Below, piece after piece: positions 7,931 through 16,618 of a stretch of 64,000 nt of DNA. A program made the translations under genes and the position numbers. How positions within the stretch are numbered: the stretch's first letter is position 1; each line of letters opens with the position of its first letter. The notes under the pieces are model-generated. The model did no database searches. It was not told the origin of the DNA and saw only the letters and a list, made by a program, of their open reading frames with translations. The DNA is from Microbacterium nymphoidis (GTDB lineage Bacteria; Actinomycetota; Actinomycetes; Actinomycetales; Microbacteriaceae), in contig NZ_JAJNOD010000001.1 of assembly GCF_021044885.1 (NCBI RefSeq), forward strand, positions 372,001 to 436,000. Reading direction: 5' to 3'.

Positions 7931-8431
7931 TCAGCTCGTCGGGCGCTCGGTGCAGGTGGCGAGCACGCGGGAGCCGAGCATCGGCTTCGCGAACCGGTCC
8001 AGCACCTCCGTGGGAGAGAGCCCGTCCGTGCGGGACGAGATGAACAGCTGCACCGCGGGCTGGCGGCCGAACGTCGTGACTCGGTAGTGGTTTTCGTCCG
8101 TGGAATCCACGAGCCAGTCGATTCCGGCGATCGTCTGGCACGGGGTGGTCGACGCCATCGGGACCTCGACGCCGCAGGCCATCAGGATCTCCGCCTTCGA
8201 GCCCCAGGCCGCCGTCGACTGCGCGTCGGTCCACACGCGCGGCAGGCCGGCGATCGTGTCGTACGAGCCGGTCTTGTTCAGCTGCGCCATCATCGCCGCG
8301 CACTGGGGATCATCGGCGTTCGGGGCCGCCTGTATGGAGATCGTCTGCGAGCATCCCGTCAGTGAGAGCACGAGGGCTGCGGATGCGAGGGACGCGCCGA
8401 CGAGGGCGCCGATACGACGGAGGAGACTCAC
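7931..8431 (-). CDS. DUF3515 family lipoprotein
   Basis: 166 residues from a GTG. A signal peptide ends in the lipobox LSLTGC, so it should be a lipoprotein facing outside. The body carries the conserved CAAMMAQLN..., LPRVWTDAQSTAAWG and ILMACGVEVP segments, ending with VLDRF.KPM. In actinobacteria DUF3515 commonly lies between ddl and thiL, as it does here, but no function is established. The start is supported by TAGCCT six bases upstream on the minus strand. Its 3' end faces the minisatellite. Confidence 0.85.
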   Translation of the reverse strand: MSLLRRIGALVGASLASAALVLSLTGCSQTISIQAAPNADDPQCAAMMAQLNKTGSYDTIAGLPRVWTDAQSTAAWGSKAEILMACGVEVPMASTTPCQTIAGIDWLVDSTDENHYRVTTFGRQPAVQLFISSRTDGLSPTEVLDRFAKPMLGSRVLATCTERPTS

Positions 8432-8437
8432 CCCTCC

Positions 8438-8443
8438 AGGCTA
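8438..8443 (-). promoter_or_regulatory. -10 element TAGCCT, leaderless promoter for DUF3515
   Basis: Reading the minus strand: TAGCCT, GGAGGG, GTG (start 8431). The purine-rich spacer could be mistaken for a ribosome site, but it would not be in the transcript. Confidence 0.65.
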
Positions 8444-8489
8444 ACCCGCCCGCCTCCGCGTCAGCCGCGTGCCGCCCCTGGTGCTCGGG

Positions 8490-8495
8490 TAGCGT
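8490..8495 (+). promoter_or_regulatory. -10 element TAGCGT, leaderless promoter for thiL
   Basis: TAGCGT, GGAGGG, ATG 8502. It is divergent from the DUF3515 promoter 46 bp away and has the same six-base spacer sequence. Confidence 0.65.
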
Positions 8496-8501
8496 GGAGG
8501 G

Positions 8502-9518
8502 ATGTCTCAGGCGCCCCTCCGTCCCGATGCCGCGACGCCGATCTCCCAGGTCTCGGAAGGGGAGCTGCTGGCCTGGATCACCGCGCGGGTCCCGGATGTG
8601 CGGCACGACGGCGCGACGATCCTCGGAATCGGAGACGATGCCGCCGTGCTTCGCTTCGGCGGAGACGCCGTGGTGACCACCGACACCCTCGTGCACGGAC
8701 CCGACTTCCGCATGGCCTGGTCGGACGCTTCCTCACTCGGCTGGAAAGCCGCGGCGGTGAACCTCGCCGACGTGGCCGCGATGGGGGCGCGACCCACGGC
8801 GCTCCTGATCGCCCTCACGCTTCCCGCGGACCTGCCCCTCGGCTGGGTGGGGGACTTCTACGACGGGCTCGTGAGCGCCTGCCGCTGGTTCGGAGACGAC
8901 ATCCAGGTGGTCGGTGGCGACGTGACCGTCTCGCCCACGCTGACGATCGCTGTGACGGCATTGGGAGATCTGCGAGGAGCCGGCCCGGTGCTGCGCAGTG
9001 GGGCTCGCGCGGGCGACGTGCTCGCGCTCGCCGGCGAACAGGGCCCCGCAGCCCGTGGGCTGCAGGTGCTGTTTGCACGCTTCCGCGACGCGGAGGGCAG
9101 GCCCGTGGCGGTGGACGATGCGCTCCTCACCGAGGCCGAGCGGTTCGACGTCGGGCGTCAGCTGCGCCCGGAACCTCCGGTGAGGCTCGGTGAGCAGGCC
9201 GCTGCCGGCGGAGCCCACGCGCTGATGGACGTCTCCGACGGACTGGTGATGGACGCGCGACGGATGGCACGCGCGTCGGGGGTACGCATCGATATCGACG
9301 CGGCGGCGCTGGGCGCAGACCCGGCGGCGGCGCTGGCGGGGGGAGAGGACCACACCCTCCTGGCCGCCTTCCCCGCCGGCCGCGAGCTTCCCGCAGGGTT
9401 CCGCAGGATCGGCCGGGTTCTCGCCTCGCCCGTCGGTGACGTGACCGTCGACGGCGCCGTGTACGACGCACGCGGCGGGTGGGACCCGTATCAGGACTGG
9501 GACGCGGCGCAGGGCTGA
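8502..9518 (+). CDS. thiL: thiamine-monophosphate kinase
   Basis: 338 residues. ThiL phosphorylates thiamine monophosphate to the active cofactor thiamine diphosphate with ATP. The N-terminal metal/ATP motif GIGDDAAVLRFGG and the segment TTDTLVHGPDFRMAWSD are clear; ADVAAMGARP and MDVSDGLVMDARRMA are the other PurM-like family motifs, and GGEDHTLLAAFP is near the end. No TPP riboswitch is possible upstream because transcription appears to start at the start codon. Confidence 0.94.
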   Translation: MSQAPLRPDAATPISQVSEGELLAWITARVPDVRHDGATILGIGDDAAVLRFGGDAVVTTDTLVHGPDFRMAWSDASSLGWKAAAVNLADVAAMGARPTALLIALTLPADLPLGWVGDFYDGLVSACRWFGDDIQVVGGDVTVSPTLTIAVTALGDLRGAGPVLRSGARAGDVLALAGEQGPAARGLQVLFARFRDAEGRPVAVDDALLTEAERFDVGRQLRPEPPVRLGEQAAAGGAHALMDVSDGLVMDARRMARASGVRIDIDAAALGADPAAALAGGEDHTLLAAFPAGRELPAGFRRIGRVLASPVGDVTVDGAVYDARGGWDPYQDWDAAQG

Positions 9519-9596
9519 GCGATCTCGCTGAGTCGTGGACGCGCATCAGGATGCGCAAGCGCAGCAGGCGCGCTCCATCCCGTCGAGGCGATGGCG

Positions 9597-10160
9597 TCAG
9601 ACGGAGGCGAGCTCGCCCCACCACACGGTGGTGTCGCCGTAGGTCTTGTCGCGCATCGCGGACATCCCCGCAGCCGACCAGTCCGGCGCTGGGGAGCGCT
9701 TCGCCCGCTCGACGATGACCACAGCGTCGGGGGACAGCCGCGGAGTGAGGGCGGCGAGCACCTCCGCGATCTCCCCTTCGGCGACATCGTAGGGAGGGTC
9801 GATGAAGACGAGATCCCAGACCAGCGACGTCGACCGCAGGAACGGCAGCACCCCGCTCTGGTGGACCCGAGCGCCCACGCCGGTCGCCTTGGCGACACCC
9901 GCCGCGTTCCGGCTCGCGACCGCGGCCGCCGCCCGGGCCTTCTCGACGAGATCCACCGCGCTTGCACCCCGGCTGGCGGACTCCAGCCCCAAAGCTCCGG
10001 ATCCGGCGTAGAGGTCGAGCACGCGCGCACCGTCGATGAGTCCGTGCGTCTCGAGACTGCCGAACAACGATTCGCGGACGCGATCACTGGTCGGCCGGGT
10101 TCCTGCATCGGGAACGGCCAGTCCGAGGCCCCGGGCCGCACCCGCGATGATCCGTGTCAC
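9597..10160 (-). CDS. rsmD: 16S rRNA (guanine(966)-N(2))-methyltransferase
   Basis: 187 residues from GTG. An SAM-dependent Rossmann methylase for G966 of 16S rRNA. The N-terminal MTRIIAGAARG and RPTSDRVRESLFGSL are the RsmD signature. The SAM-binding VLDLYAGSGALGLESASRGA and catalytic DPPY (in VFIDPPYDVAEGE) are present. It is divergent from recG; both starts share the same 15 bases TAGGCTGGAGCGGTG, pointing to a pair of leaderless promoters back to back. Confidence 0.93.
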   Translation of the reverse strand: MTRIIAGAARGLGLAVPDAGTRPTSDRVRESLFGSLETHGLIDGARVLDLYAGSGALGLESASRGASAVDLVEKARAAAAVASRNAAGVAKATGVGARVHQSGVLPFLRSTSLVWDLVFIDPPYDVAEGEIAEVLAALTPRLSPDAVVIVERAKRSPAPDWSAAGMSAMRDKTYGDTTVWWGELASV

Positions 10161-10166
10161 CGCTCC

Positions 10167-10172
10167 AGCCTA
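10167..10172 (-). promoter_or_regulatory. -10 element TAGGCT, leaderless promoter for rsmD
   Basis: Minus strand: TAGGCT, GGAGCG, GTG (start 10160). Identical through the start codon to the recG promoter on the other strand. Confidence 0.7.
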
Positions 10173-10218
10173 TCCGCGCTCGCGCGGCTCACGCGGCGGG
10201 GGTGTCCGACGGCGACAG

Positions 10219-10224
10219 TAGGCT
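10219..10224 (+). promoter_or_regulatory. -10 element TAGGCT, leaderless promoter for recG
   Basis: TAGGCT, GGAGCG, GTG 10231. It fixes the unusual GTG start of recG, since no other start lies near it. Confidence 0.7.
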
Positions 10225-10230
10225 GGAGCG

Positions 10231-12375
10231 GTGCAGTTCGGTGTGGACACCAGCCTCGACAGCGCGATCGGCGCCAAGACCGCCGGCGTGCTCGCGAAAG
10301 CGTTCGAAATGCGCACTGTGGGTGACCTCATCGGTCACTATCCGCGTCGCTACGCCAGTCACGGCGAGCTGACTCCCATCCGGTCGCTCCCCATCGGCGA
10401 GCAGGTGACCATCGTCGCGGAGGTGCGAAAGGTCTCCGAGCGTCGGATGCAGGCCCGGCGCGGGTCGCTTCTGGAAGTCGTGATCAGCGACGGCAACGGC
10501 GAGATGGCGCTCACGTTCTTCAACCAGGCGTGGCGCCAGGGCGAGTTGCGTCCCGGCAGGCGCGGGATCTTCGCCGGCAAGGTGGGCCTCTACAAGGGCG
10601 GTCTGCAATTCGCGCACCCCGAGTACGAGCTGTTCGATGACGAGGCCTCGGTCGACGCGGCCCGCTGGGCGAACACTCCCATCCCGATCTATCCGGCAAC
10701 GGCCGCGCTTCCCAGCTGGCAGATCCGTAAGACCATCGAGACCGTGCTCGATGGGCTCGGGCCGATACCCGATCCGCTCCCGCCGGAGTTCGCCGCGGCG
10801 CACAAGTGCATCCCCGCCCGCGACGCGATCGAGGCCGTGCACCGGCCCGAGACCGTGTCGCAGGCGCACGTCGCGCGCCACACGCTGCGGATGCAGGAGG
10901 CGCTCCTGCTGCAGACCGCTCTTCTGCAGCAGCGCGCCGAGGTCCGCCGGCTGCACGCCGTGTCTCGGCCCGCGGGGTCGCTGCTGGAGCGGTTCGACGC
11001 CGCGCTCCCGTATACGCTCACCCCCGATCAGCAGGCGGTGGGCGCCGTCATCGCCGAGGACCTCGTGGGCGAGTGGCCCATGAACCGGCTCGTGCAGGGC
11101 GAGGTCGGCTCCGGAAAGACGCTCGTCGCGCTGCGAGCCATGCTGCAGGTGGCACAGACCGGCGGGCAATCCGCCCTGATCGCGCCCACGGAGGTGCTGG
11201 CCGCCCAGCATCTCCGCTCCATCGCGAAGATGCTCGGGCCACAGCTCGCGCCCGAGCTGATCCCCACGCTCCTCACCGGTCAGATGCCGGCTGCCGAACG
11301 CCGCAAGGCCGCGTTGCGGGTGGCGGCGGGCCAGGCGCGCATCGTGGTGGGAACGCACGCGCTGCTCAGCGAGAGCACGACGTTCGCCGAGCTCGGACTC
11401 GTGGTGGTCGACGAACAGCACCGCTTCGGCGTCGAGCAGCGCGAGACCCTGCGGGCGAAAGGCACCGCGCCGCATGCGCTGGTGCTCACCGCCACGCCGA
11501 TCCCGCGCACCGTCGCGATGACCGTGTTCGGCGACCTCGACGTGTCGACGATCCGCACGATGCCCGCGGGCCGCGCGGGCATCACCACCCACGTCGCCCC
11601 GCTCGCCGACAAACCGAGCTGGTTCGGCCGGGTGTGGGAGCGTGCCGCCGAGGAGGTGGCACAGGGGCGCCAGGTTTTCGTCGTGTGCGCCGCGATCGAC
11701 GCCCAGAAGGAGCTGGTGGACGGCGAACTGCCGCCTCCGGTGGAGGGCGAAGCCAGCGGACCGCGGTGGGGCGTGGTGCAGGTCGCCGAGATGCTCGCCG
11801 TGCATCCGTCGTTCGCCGACATCCGCGTGGCGGTGCTGCACGGCAAGATGCACTCCGAGGAGAAGGACGCGATCATGCGGGCCTATGCCGCCGGCGAGAT
11901 CGACGTGCTGGTTGCCACCACCGTCATCGAGGTGGGCGTGGACGTGCCCAACGCCTCCACCATGATCATCCTGGAGGCGGACCGGTTCGGCGTCTCCCAG
12001 TTGCACCAGTTGCGCGGACGGGTCGGACGAGGGGGAGTTCCGGGGTTGTGCCTGCTCGTCACGGAGGCGGAGGACGGTACGCCCGCTCGCACGCGCGTGG
12101 AGGCGGTTGCGGCGACGCTCGACGGCTTCGAGCTCGCCGAGGTCGACCTGGAGCTGCGCGGGGAGGGCGACGTGCTCGGTGACGCGCAATCCGGGGCCCG
12201 ATCATCGCTGAAGCTGCTGCGCGTGGTGAAGGACGCCGACACCATCGCCATCGCCCGTGCAGAAGCAGAGCGGCTGCTGGAGGCGGACCCGACGCTTGCC
12301 GCTCATCCGGCCCTCGCCGATGCGGTCGCGCGCCGGGTCACCCAGGCGGAGCGCGCGGCGCTCGGCAAGAGCTGA
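10231..12375 (+). CDS. recG: ATP-dependent DNA helicase RecG
   Basis: 714 residues. RecG remodels stalled replication forks and branch-migrates recombination intermediates. An N-terminal wedge/OB region (to about 250) is followed by the helicase core: Walker A GEVGSGKTLVALRA, DEQH box VVVDEQHRFGVEQRE, motif III TATPIPRT, then VLHGKMHSEEKDAIM, and the motif VI region QLHQLRGRVGRG. Length and domain order are normal. The C-terminal RecG domain (ADPTLAAHPALADAV) is present. It starts from its own leaderless promoter and is followed by coaD with a separate one. Confidence 0.96.
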   Translation: MQFGVDTSLDSAIGAKTAGVLAKAFEMRTVGDLIGHYPRRYASHGELTPIRSLPIGEQVTIVAEVRKVSERRMQARRGSLLEVVISDGNGEMALTFFNQAWRQGELRPGRRGIFAGKVGLYKGGLQFAHPEYELFDDEASVDAARWANTPIPIYPATAALPSWQIRKTIETVLDGLGPIPDPLPPEFAAAHKCIPARDAIEAVHRPETVSQAHVARHTLRMQEALLLQTALLQQRAEVRRLHAVSRPAGSLLERFDAALPYTLTPDQQAVGAVIAEDLVGEWPMNRLVQGEVGSGKTLVALRAMLQVAQTGGQSALIAPTEVLAAQHLRSIAKMLGPQLAPELIPTLLTGQMPAAERRKAALRVAAGQARIVVGTHALLSESTTFAELGLVVVDEQHRFGVEQRETLRAKGTAPHALVLTATPIPRTVAMTVFGDLDVSTIRTMPAGRAGITTHVAPLADKPSWFGRVWERAAEEVAQGRQVFVVCAAIDAQKELVDGELPPPVEGEASGPRWGVVQVAEMLAVHPSFADIRVAVLHGKMHSEEKDAIMRAYAAGEIDVLVATTVIEVGVDVPNASTMIILEADRFGVSQLHQLRGRVGRGGVPGLCLLVTEAEDGTPARTRVEAVAATLDGFELAEVDLELRGEGDVLGDAQSGARSSLKLLRVVKDADTIAIARAEAERLLEADPTLAAHPALADAVARRVTQAERAALGKS

Positions 12376-12439
12376 CGTCGCGGTCCGCTCGGGGGGAAAC
12401 TGGAGTTCGCATCCTGACCGCCACGCGGCGCTGACCCCA

Positions 12440-12445
12440 TAGGCT
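12440..12445 (+). promoter_or_regulatory. -10 element TAGGCT, leaderless promoter for coaD
   Basis: TAGGCT, GTGAGC, ATG 12452. The in-frame GTG at 12446 lies in the spacer, so the start is 12452. Confidence 0.65.
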
Positions 12446-12451
12446 GTGAGC

Positions 12452-12949
12452 ATGAACAGCAGGATCGCCGTCGTCCCCGGATCCTTCGACCCGCCCACGC
12501 TCGGTCATCTCGATGTGATCACCCGTGCCGCAGAGCTGTACGACGAGCTTCACGTGCTCGTCGTCCACAACCCTGAGAAGCACGCCATGCTGCCGATCGC
12601 ACAGCGTCTGAGTCTGCTGGAGCAGTCGATTCGCGACGCGGGGCTTGCGGGCAACATCGTGGTGGCTTCGTGGAGCATGGGGCTGCTGGTGGACTACTGC
12701 GTCGAGGTCGATGCGGGAGTGCTGGTGAAGGGAATCCGCTCGCAGGTCGACGTCGCGTACGAGACGCCCATGGCGATCGTGAACCGCGGACTCGCGGGCG
12801 TCGAAACGGTGTTCCTCCTCCCGGACCCCGCGCATGCCCTGGTGTCCAGCTCGCTGGTGCGCCAGGTGGCAGGACTCGGCGGCGACGTGTCCGCGTATGT
12901 GCCGCCGGCCGTCGCTGCGTTCCTCGACACCGGCGCACGCGACCTCTGA
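12452..12949 (+). CDS. coaD: phosphopantetheine adenylyltransferase
   Basis: 165 residues. It transfers AMP from ATP to 4'-phosphopantetheine in coenzyme A synthesis. The nucleotidyltransferase motif is [14 protein letters not shown] (the TxGH form) at about residues 9-22, and the second signature [10 protein letters not shown] is near residue 133. [15 protein letters not shown] matches the substrate-binding region. Its length is typical. It precedes the DUF177-rpmF pair, a common actinobacterial order. Confidence 0.95.
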   Translation: MNSRIAVVPGSFDPPTLGHLDVITRAAELYDELHVLVVHNPEKHAMLPIAQRLSLLEQSIRDAGLAGNIVVASWSMGLLVDYCVEVDAGVLVKGIRSQVDVAYETPMAIVNRGLAGVETVFLLPDPAHALVSSSLVRQVAGLGGDVSAYVPPAVAAFLDTGARDL

Positions 12950-12964
12950 GGCCTGCCCGCACGG

Positions 12965-12970
12965 TAGACT
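12965..12970 (+). promoter_or_regulatory. -10 element TAGACT before the DUF177 gene
   Basis: TAGACT, eight bases, then GTG 12979. The spacing is two bases longer than the strict class in this window. Confidence 0.5.
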
Positions 12971-12978
12971 GGTCGGTT

Positions 12979-13542
12979 GTGAAGACCACCCGACCCGGAC
13001 CGTTCTCCCTTCCCGTGCGCGATATCGTGCACCAGCCGGGAGAGATGCGCGAGTTCACGCTCACCATTCCCGCCCCTGAGAAGTGGGGGGAGGGACTCAT
13101 CGCCGTCCCCGCGGGTGAAGAGCTGGACCTGGACGTGCGTCTGGAGTCCGTCCACGAGGGCATCCTCGTGACCGCGGAGATCCGCACGAGCGTCGAAGGG
13201 GAGTGCAGCCGGTGCCTCACCGAGTTCACTCAGGGTGTCGAAGTCGAGTTCCAGGAGCTTTTCGCGTACTCTGGAGATGAAGAGACTGACTTCGAGGTTC
13301 AAGACAACCACGTGGATCTTGAAACTCCGGTCAGGGATGCGATTGTTCTGTCGCTTCCATTTCAGCCGGTGTGTCAGCCGGATTGCCCCGGTCTTGATCC
13401 GGCCACGGGCGAGCGGCTGACGACTGCGTCGGCGGAAGACTCCTCAGCCCCCATCGATCCCCGATGGGCTGCGCTTCAAGGACTCACAGACCAGGCAGCC
13501 GGAACGACCGGTTCCGAGCTGCGCAACACGGAAGAGAGCTAG
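12979..13542 (+). CDS. DUF177 / YceD family protein
   Basis: 187 residues from GTG 12979. The family is encoded almost universally next to rpmF and has been linked to 23S rRNA or large-subunit assembly. Visible are the metal-like cysteine pairs GECSRCL (central) and CQPDCPGLD (C-terminal), with an acidic stretch between them ([10 protein letters not shown]). It ends two bases before rpmF, so the two genes form an operon. The cysteines suggest a structural zinc, which is an inference. Confidence 0.9.
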   Translation: MKTTRPGPFSLPVRDIVHQPGEMREFTLTIPAPEKWGEGLIAVPAGEELDLDVRLESVHEGILVTAEIRTSVEGECSRCLTEFTQGVEVEFQELFAYSGDEETDFEVQDNHVDLETPVRDAIVLSLPFQPVCQPDCPGLDPATGERLTTASAEDSSAPIDPRWAALQGLTDQAAGTTGSELRNTEES

Positions 13543-13544
13543 TC

Positions 13545-13754
13545 ATGGCAGGTAACCCCCCGAAGCGGAAGGTCTCCCGCTCCAACACCCGTTCGCGTCG
13601 CGCGCAGTGGAAGGCCGAGGCCCCCACGCTCGTCAAGACCATCGAGAACGGCAAGGTCGTTTACAGCCGTCCGCACCAGGCGAAGGTCGTCACCGACTCG
13701 CAGGGCACCGAGCTGTTCCTGGAGTACAAGGGCCGCAAGGTCGCTGACATCTGA
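13545..13754 (+). CDS. rpmF: 50S ribosomal protein L32
   Basis: 69 residues. The start [20 protein letters not shown] and basic composition mark L32. There are no cysteines, so this is the zinc-independent form (C-minus type in family terms). Whether a second, zinc-binding copy exists elsewhere in the genome cannot be seen. Translation is probably coupled to the DUF177 gene two bases upstream; rnc follows after 23 bp. Confidence 0.94.
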   Translation: MAGNPPKRKVSRSNTRSRRAQWKAEAPTLVKTIENGKVVYSRPHQAKVVTDSQGTELFLEYKGRKVADI

Positions 13755-13777
13755 GACACCTCACCGCGGGAAGCACA

Positions 13778-14458
13778 GTGACTGAACTGACCGCATTGAT
13801 GCAGAAGCTCGGCGTCGTCCTCGACGCCGAGCTTCTGTCGCTTGCGCTGACACATCGCTCGTATGCGTACGAGAGCGGGGGCATCCCGCACAACGAACGT
13901 CTGGAGTTCCTCGGAGACTCCGTGCTGGGTCAGGCGACGACCGTACTCCTGTACACGCGCCACCCCGACCTCGACGAGGGCTCCCTCGCGAAGCGACGCG
14001 CGAGCGTCGTCTCGACGGTGGCTCTCGCGGAGGCCGCACGCACGCTGGGCATCGGCGAGTTCCTGAAGCTCGGCCGCGGCGAGGAGCAGACCGGCGGGCG
14101 CGACAAGGACTCGATCCTCGCCGACACCACCGAGGCCATCATCGGCGCCACGTACCTGTCCGCAGGTCCCGACGAGGCGACCGCACTGGTTCACCGCATC
14201 ATCGAGCCGCTGCTGGCTGACCCCGAGCGCTACGGCGCGGCGGTGGATCCGAAGACGGCCCTGCAAGAGGTCGCCGCGAAGCTCGGCATGACGGCACCGG
14301 TGTACAGCATCGAGGCCGAAGGCCCCGATCACGACCGCCGGTTCACCGCGACGGTGTGCGTCGACGACATCTGCACCACCGGCACCGGAACCAGCAAGAA
14401 GACGGCCGAGATGGCGGCGGCACTCGCCGCCTGGCACGTCCTCAGCGAGCGTGCCTGA
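13778..14458 (+). CDS. rnc: ribonuclease III
   Basis: 226 residues from GTG. RNase III cuts double-stranded RNA, including rRNA precursors. The signature NERLEFLGDSVLG is at about residues 33-45, and the second metal site is in DTTEAIIGATYL. The double-strand RNA-binding domain covers about 155-226 (KTALQEVAAKLGM ... KKTAEMAAALAAWHVL). The 3' end overlaps mutM by 8 bp. Length and order are typical. Confidence 0.96.
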   Translation: MTELTALMQKLGVVLDAELLSLALTHRSYAYESGGIPHNERLEFLGDSVLGQATTVLLYTRHPDLDEGSLAKRRASVVSTVALAEAARTLGIGEFLKLGRGEEQTGGRDKDSILADTTEAIIGATYLSAGPDEATALVHRIIEPLLADPERYGAAVDPKTALQEVAAKLGMTAPVYSIEAEGPDHDRRFTATVCVDDICTTGTGTSKKTAEMAAALAAWHVLSERA

Positions 14459-15341
14459 GCTCCCCGAGGTCGAGGTCGTCCGCGCCGGACTGTCGCCGGC
14501 GCTCACGGGCGCGACGATCACCGGGGTGTCGGTGCTGGATGACCGTGCGCTCACTCGTCACCTCGGCGACGCTGCCTCCTTCGAAGCGGAGCTGCGGGGT
14601 GCCACCGTGCTGAGTGCCGCGCGGCGGGGCAAGTTCCTGTGGTTCCCGCTGGCGACCGGTCGGGCTGTCGTCGGTCATCTCGGGATGAGCGGGCAGATGC
14701 TGTTGCGCGAACCCGATGCTCACCCGGAACGCCACGAGCGGGTCCGCCTCATCGTGGATCACCCGCAGCACGGCGAACTCGCCGTGGTGTTCGCCGATCA
14801 GCGGACGTTCGGCTCGCTGGCCATCGATGACCTCGTGGCGACGACCGACGCGCTTCCTGCCGGCTGGGGCGCACACGACGCCCTCATTCCCACGCAGGTC
14901 TCGCATATCGCGCGGGATCCGATGGACGAGGCATTCTCGCTCACCCCGGTGCGGGCGCGTCTGGCCCGTACCGATTCGGCCATCAAGCGGGTTCTCCTGG
15001 ACCAGGGCGTGGTCAGCGGAATCGGCAACATCTATGCGGACGAGTCGCTCTGGGCCGCCCGTATCCACCCGGAGACTCCCGCGAGTGCTCTGTCGACCCG
15101 CGCCGTGAACCGCCTGTTCGCCGAGGTCCGCGCCGTGCTGGAGAAGGCTCTCGCCGAGGGCGGCACCAGCTTCGATGCCCAGTACGTCAACGTGAACGGG
15201 CAGGCGGGCTATTTCGCGCACTCGCTGCACGCATACGGGCGCGACGGCAAGCCGTGCGATCGCTGTGGCACATCGCTCGTGCGGGTGTCGTTCACCAATC
15301 GCTCCAGCCACTTCTGCCCCCGCTGCCAGCGCAAGCGCTGA
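14451..15341 (+). CDS. mutM: formamidopyrimidine-DNA glycosylase
   Basis: 296 residues from a GTG inside the rnc end, giving MPELPEVEVVRAGL. After Met removal, Pro2 is the catalytic nucleophile and Glu3 assists. The enzyme excises oxidised purines such as 8-oxoguanine and cuts the strand. The helix-two-turn-helix segment DQGVVSGIGNIYADESL is present. The C-terminal zinc finger CDRCGTSLVRVSF ... FCPRCQ is complete. The overlap with rnc implies co-translation. Confidence 0.96.
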   Translation: MPELPEVEVVRAGLSPALTGATITGVSVLDDRALTRHLGDAASFEAELRGATVLSAARRGKFLWFPLATGRAVVGHLGMSGQMLLREPDAHPERHERVRLIVDHPQHGELAVVFADQRTFGSLAIDDLVATTDALPAGWGAHDALIPTQVSHIARDPMDEAFSLTPVRARLARTDSAIKRVLLDQGVVSGIGNIYADESLWAARIHPETPASALSTRAVNRLFAEVRAVLEKALAEGGTSFDAQYVNVNGQAGYFAHSLHAYGRDGKPCDRCGTSLVRVSFTNRSSHFCPRCQRKR

Positions 15342-15354
15342 ATACCGGAGAGCC

Positions 15355-15391
15355 GGGAACGCCGCCCGGAACGAATCCGAGCGGCGTCCCC
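15355..15391. terminator. Hairpin between convergent mutM and alcohol dehydrogenase genes
   Basis: GGG-A-ACGCCGC pairs with GCGGCGT-C-CCC, a stem of 10 pairs with one mismatch, around a 15-base loop. It lies between two convergent genes and may terminate both. There is no good T-run. Confidence 0.5.
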
Positions 15392-15406
15392 GTCTTCCAC
15401 GGCTGC

Positions 15407-16456
15407 TTACAGCGTCTTGGCGTCGATGACGAAGCGGTAGCGCACGTCGGCGGAGAGCACCCGCTCCCAGGCGTCGTTGATCTGATCGGCGGAGACCAGC
15501 TCGGTCTCGGGGTGGATGCTGTGCTCGGCGCAGAACTCCAGCATCTCCTGGATCTCGGTGATGCTTCCCGTCGTGGATCCGGCGATGGAACGCCGCGCGG
15601 GGATCAGCGAGAATGCCGGAACGCTGAACGGCTCGGCCGGCGCGCCGACGACCACCAGGGTGCCGTCGACGTCGAGGAGGCTGAGGTACACCCGGATGTC
15701 GATGCCTGCCGAGACCGTGTTGATGATGAGGTCGAGGCCGCCGCGCAGCTCCCGCATGGCCTCGCGATCCGTCGTGTCGACGTATCGGTGCGCGCCGAAG
15801 GCCAGGGCATCCTCGCGCTTGGCGGTGCCGCGGGAGAGGACCGTGACGTCCGCACCGAGCGCGGCGGCGAACTTGACACCCATGTGCCCGAGCCCGCCCA
15901 TGCCCACGACTCCGACCCGGGTGCCGGGGCCAACGTTCCAGTGGCGCAGCGGAGAGTAGGTCGTGATCCCCGCGCACAGCAGCGGGGCGGTCTTCGCCGG
16001 GTCGAGGCCGGCGGGGATCGCGAGCACGTAGTCCTCGTTGGTGACGACGGCCTGCGAGTAGCCGCCCTGGGTGATCGTGCCGTCGGCCGGGTCGATGCTG
16101 TTGTAGGTCTGGGTGTTGCCGGCCAGGCAGTACTGGTCGTGGCCCTGCACGCACTGCGCGCATTCGCCACACGAGTTGGACTGGCATCCGACGCCGACGA
16201 GGTCACCGATGCGGTGGCGAGTGACAGCGCTGCCGATCGCGGCGACGCGCCCGACGATCTCGTGGCCCACCACCTGCGGATAGGTGATCGGGCCCCAGTC
16301 GCCGCGGATCGTGTGGATGTCGGAGTGACAGATACCGGCGTACTCGATGTCGATGAGCACGTCGTGCGGGCCGACTTCGCGTCGCTCGATCGTCAGTGCA
16401 ACGAGGGGGCCGGTGGCATCCACCGCGCCGTAGGCCTTCACTGTGGTTGTGGTCAT
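15407..16456 (-). CDS. zinc-dependent NAD(P)-dependent alcohol dehydrogenase
   Basis: 349 residues. A medium-chain dehydrogenase of the cinnamyl-alcohol/YahK-like group. The catalytic zinc site is [15 protein letters not shown] with GHEIVG, and the structural zinc cysteines are in [15 protein letters not shown]. The Rossmann motif is [13 protein letters not shown]. It probably interconverts aldehydes and alcohols in the cytoplasm; the physiological substrate is not evident. The ribosome site ATGGAGTC precedes ATG 16456. It ends facing mutM. Confidence 0.88.
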   Translation of the reverse strand: MTTTTVKAYGAVDATGPLVALTIERREVGPHDVLIDIEYAGICHSDIHTIRGDWGPITYPQVVGHEIVGRVAAIGSAVTRHRIGDLVGVGCQSNSCGECAQCVQGHDQYCLAGNTQTYNSIDPADGTITQGGYSQAVVTNEDYVLAIPAGLDPAKTAPLLCAGITTYSPLRHWNVGPGTRVGVVGMGGLGHMGVKFAAALGADVTVLSRGTAKREDALAFGAHRYVDTTDREAMRELRGGLDLIINTVSAGIDIRVYLSLLDVDGTLVVVGAPAEPFSVPAFSLIPARRSIAGSTTGSITEIQEMLEFCAEHSIHPETELVSADQINDAWERVLSADVRYRFVIDAKTL

Positions 16457-16618
16457 GACTCCATTCTTCTGCCGTCACGTTGCAATGCGGCGCCGTCGCG
16501 GCCGGACATGCACGCGGGACCGCCGGTGAAAGATGGAAATCACATGCGGGAGAGCCGTCCACGGTGCGATATCGATCTTCCATCGCTCGCGGTCGTCCGG
16601 TGTGAGACTGGCGGGCGA

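Noticed and set aside
8440..8501. TPP riboswitch upstream of thiL
   Set aside because: The gap to the divergent gene is about 70 bp and transcription seems to start at the ATG; no thi-box sequence is visible.
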